A program made the translations under genes and the position numbers. The notes under the pieces are model-generated. The model had not been told where the DNA came from and did no database searches. It was given only the letters and a program-made list of their open reading frames with translations. DNA of 64,000 bases from Solibacteraceae bacterium (GTDB taxonomy: Bacteria; Acidobacteriota; Terriglobia; Bryobacterales; Bryobacteraceae): the NCBI GenBank assembly GCA_026984795.1, contig JALSRK010000076.1, forward strand, positions 62,001 through 126,000, given 5' to 3'. Every line of letters starts with the position of its first letter. Positions within the stretch are counted from its first letter, which is position 1. Of this stretch, positions 62,529 through 64,000 are shown piece after piece.

Positions 62529-62548
62529 CGGTTAACGCACGGTTAACG
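62529..62548. promoter_or_regulatory. Twin GTTAAC boxes upstream of the receptor promoter
   Basis: CGGTTAACG occurs at 62529-62537 and again at 62540-62548, a spacing of 11 bases, about one helical turn. They lie some 30-50 bases upstream of the -35 box and could bind an activator or LacI-type regulator. Confidence 0.45.
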
Positions 62549-63227
62549 ACCGCGGGCCTTGTGGCTCACTGTTGTTCAACATCCTTGCGGGCGCCGGCTA
62601 TGGGTGCCGGCGGCACAGCGCCTATGGCTCGTTTCGAATGGTGTCGTGAACCGTGTCTCGCCCTCTCCGCCGTCGATGCCCTCGGGCGGCTTGTCGACAA
62701 GCCCTGCTTCGGGCGGTCAACGACTTCCTCGACGGTGAACACCGGCAGACCGCGGCCGAGTCCACGAATTTGAGTTCCCATGCGCCCCGGGCGCTTTCGG
62801 TGCTACTATCAGCAGCCAGTAACGTCAAAGCCGGTTGAGAGGTTCTATACCCACCATGGAGTGGTGCTTAACGGCGGCCACGCCGGAGCTGAAGATGGGC
62901 GCCAGCCAGCAGGATAGGGGCGGCCAGCGCCACGTGGTCTCTCGGGAGCATGAGCTCCCCGGTGCGCCCAGGTGGCTGCGCACGGCAGCGGCGGTGAGTC
63001 TGCGCGGGCAGCGCCCGGAACAATTCTGGCGGCCGATGACCGTTGGCACGGGGCAGACTGGTGTTCGCCGGCGCTCCCCGGAGCGCCAGGCGCCGCAGCC
63101 CCCAGTCGCTGCCCGATCTCCGGCGACGACTTGCACCGTCGCGCGCTTCGTCCGGCCAAATCATGGAGTCTCCAAGTCCCCAGGGGCGGACTACGGCTGT
63201 GGCGGGTGACCTCGGGGACGAAGTACT
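62549..63227. other. Long intergenic region before the last gene
   Basis: No gene is supported in these 679 bases. Short frames exist on both strands but show no family pattern. It may hold the promoter of the last gene and decayed coding sequence. Confidence 0.45.
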
Positions 63228-64000
63228 ATGATGTACGGTGACGGTGAGATGCAGGGGGTCCCGACCGCGGAGGAGTGTCGTGCGCAGATCGACCGCTTGC
63301 TGAGGAGCGAAGCGTTACGGCACTCGGCCAGCTTGAAGAAACTGCTCGAATACCTGGCCGACGCCTCGTTGGTGGGGAAGGCGCATGAGCTGAAAGAGTA
63401 CACTGTCGGCATCGAAGCGCTCTCCAAGCCGAGCGAGTATGATCCACGCACGGACTCGTCGGTGCGCGTGCTGGCCGGGAAGCTTCGCCAGAAACTCAAG
63501 ATATATTATGCCGAGGAGGGCGCTCAAGACCGGATCCTGGTAACTTTTCCCAAAGGCCGCTTCGAGCTCGAGTTCGCCCGGCGGCCGGCGGCTCCCAGCA
63601 AAGGGGTCCTGGCGACGCCATCACCAGGCGCAGAAAGGCCATTCTGGAAGGTTGCCGCGCCGTTCGTGTTCGCCGTACTGCTTGTCACGGCCTTGTACGC
63701 CCTTTGGTTCCGGGAGCAACGGAGTGCCGCGACGCCGGCGCCGGCGGCGTATCCTTCCCCGGAGTTCGAAGCTTTCTGGAAGCCCCTCCTCGAAAGCCCT
63801 GAACCGCTGGTGATCGCGCTCGGGAGCCCCATGTTCATTAGTCTTGGTCCTGACTACCTACGCATCCCGTCAATAAACCGCTGGGAGGACTTCGAGGGCA
63901 AACCGAAAAAACGGGAATTGGAGAAGCGCTTCGGAATCGAGCGCTCGTTTCCGCGATATGACTATACGGGCATCGGCGAAGCCCTGGGCGCGTTCCTGCT
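63228..64000 (+). CDS. Winged-helix-like/membrane protein, 3' end outside the window
   Basis: The frame is open from the ATG at 63228 to the right edge, 257 residues so far (starts at 63231 and 63249 are possible). The first 110 residues carry the acidobacterial pattern AEECRAQIDRLLRSEALRHSASLKKLLEYL, LKEYTVGIEAL, YDPRTDSSVRVLAGKLRQKL and VTFPKGRFELEF, often found as an N-terminal DNA-binding-like or regulatory domain. A membrane helix follows (FWKVAAPFVFAVLLVTALYALWF), and then an extracellular part begins (SPEFEAFWKPLLESPEPLVIALGSPMF). Related proteins may be membrane-bound regulators with a periplasmic sensing part. Confidence 0.8.
   Translation, partial: MMYGDGEMQGVPTAEECRAQIDRLLRSEALRHSASLKKLLEYLADASLVGKAHELKEYTVGIEALSKPSEYDPRTDSSVRVLAGKLRQKLKIYYAEEGAQDRILVTFPKGRFELEFARRPAAPSKGVLATPSPGAERPFWKVAAPFVFAVLLVTALYALWFREQRSAATPAPAAYPSPEFEAFWKPLLESPEPLVIALGSPMFISLGPDYLRIPSINRWEDFEGKPKKRELEKRFGIERSFPRYDYTGIGEALGAFL

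Noticed and set aside
62549-63227. Short frames on both strands as possible small genes or transposase remnants
   Set aside because: None has a start context, family pattern or consistent codon bias; no inverted terminal repeats were found.
1-64000. tRNA or rRNA genes
   Set aside because: No tRNA cloverleaf or conserved rRNA segments were noticed in any intergenic region, though a reading by eye could miss one.

Overview
The window looks like a chromosomal segment of a high-GC (by eye about 65%) Acidobacteriota bacterium, probably of the Solibacter/Bryobacter type. Supporting traits are an Oar-like TonB-dependent receptor with a carboxypeptidase-regulatory N-terminus, a VWFA-related secreted protein of the acidobacterial kind, Tat-exported Gfo/Idh/MocA and sugar-epimerase proteins, sulfatase and alpha-L-rhamnosidase genes, and a C-terminal gene with the LKEYTxGxEAL...YDPRTD...VR signature common in this phylum. 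This assignment is inference; no rRNA or tRNA gene was seen.

Layout. 1-1286: 3' part of a dynamin-like GTPase. 1614-7245: RND efflux operon (TolC, membrane fusion protein, permease). 7452-11909: a large secreted protein of unknown function and a VWA-domain protein. 11964-12980: an NAD-dependent epimerase on the minus strand. 13202-18145: a five-gene type III-A (Csm) CRISPR effector operon, with an AAA+ secretion-type ATPase downstream (18336-19229). 19460-20720: a locally AT-richer patch with a tiny secreted protein made of three 20-residue repeats and a membrane protein. 20835-29642: carbohydrate genes (Gfo/Idh, rhamnulokinase with fabD, GH78 rhamnosidase, cytochrome c, sulfatase), interrupted by a candidate sigma-54-driven structured RNA (27608-27830). 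29646-31807: a bufferin-type copper RiPP cluster. 31959-40606: mixed minus-strand genes plus htpX. 40671-43082: gatB and a sugar epimerase. 43208-51384: lolA plus a type IV pilus/type II secretion assembly operon ending in a pseudopilin with a very long Pro/Gly/Tyr-rich tail. 51476-58216: a TetR-controlled second RND efflux operon. 58976-62437: Oar-like receptor with a clear promoter. 63228-64000: start of a DNA-binding/membrane protein cut by the window end.

Main points of interest. (1) The Csm operon is an orphan effector: no array, Cas6, Cas1/2, Csm6 or CARF protein is visible. Its Cas10 is only about 487 residues, lacks the HD nuclease and the zinc finger, and has GGND in place of GGDD, while the Csm3 RNase aspartate is kept. 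This predicts an RNA-binding/RNA-cleaving complex without DNase and perhaps without cyclic oligoadenylate signalling. (2) Between the rhamnosidase and cytochrome c genes, a near-perfect -24/-12 promoter precedes four perfect hairpins; single-stranded CCUCC-containing segments recur through the array, and the last hairpin is followed by a U-run, so it looks like an anti-Shine-Dalgarno sRNA or leader. (3) The bufferin precursor carries a duplicated 32-residue Cys-rich core and has a TACANNTGTA (CopY/BlaI-like) palindrome upstream.
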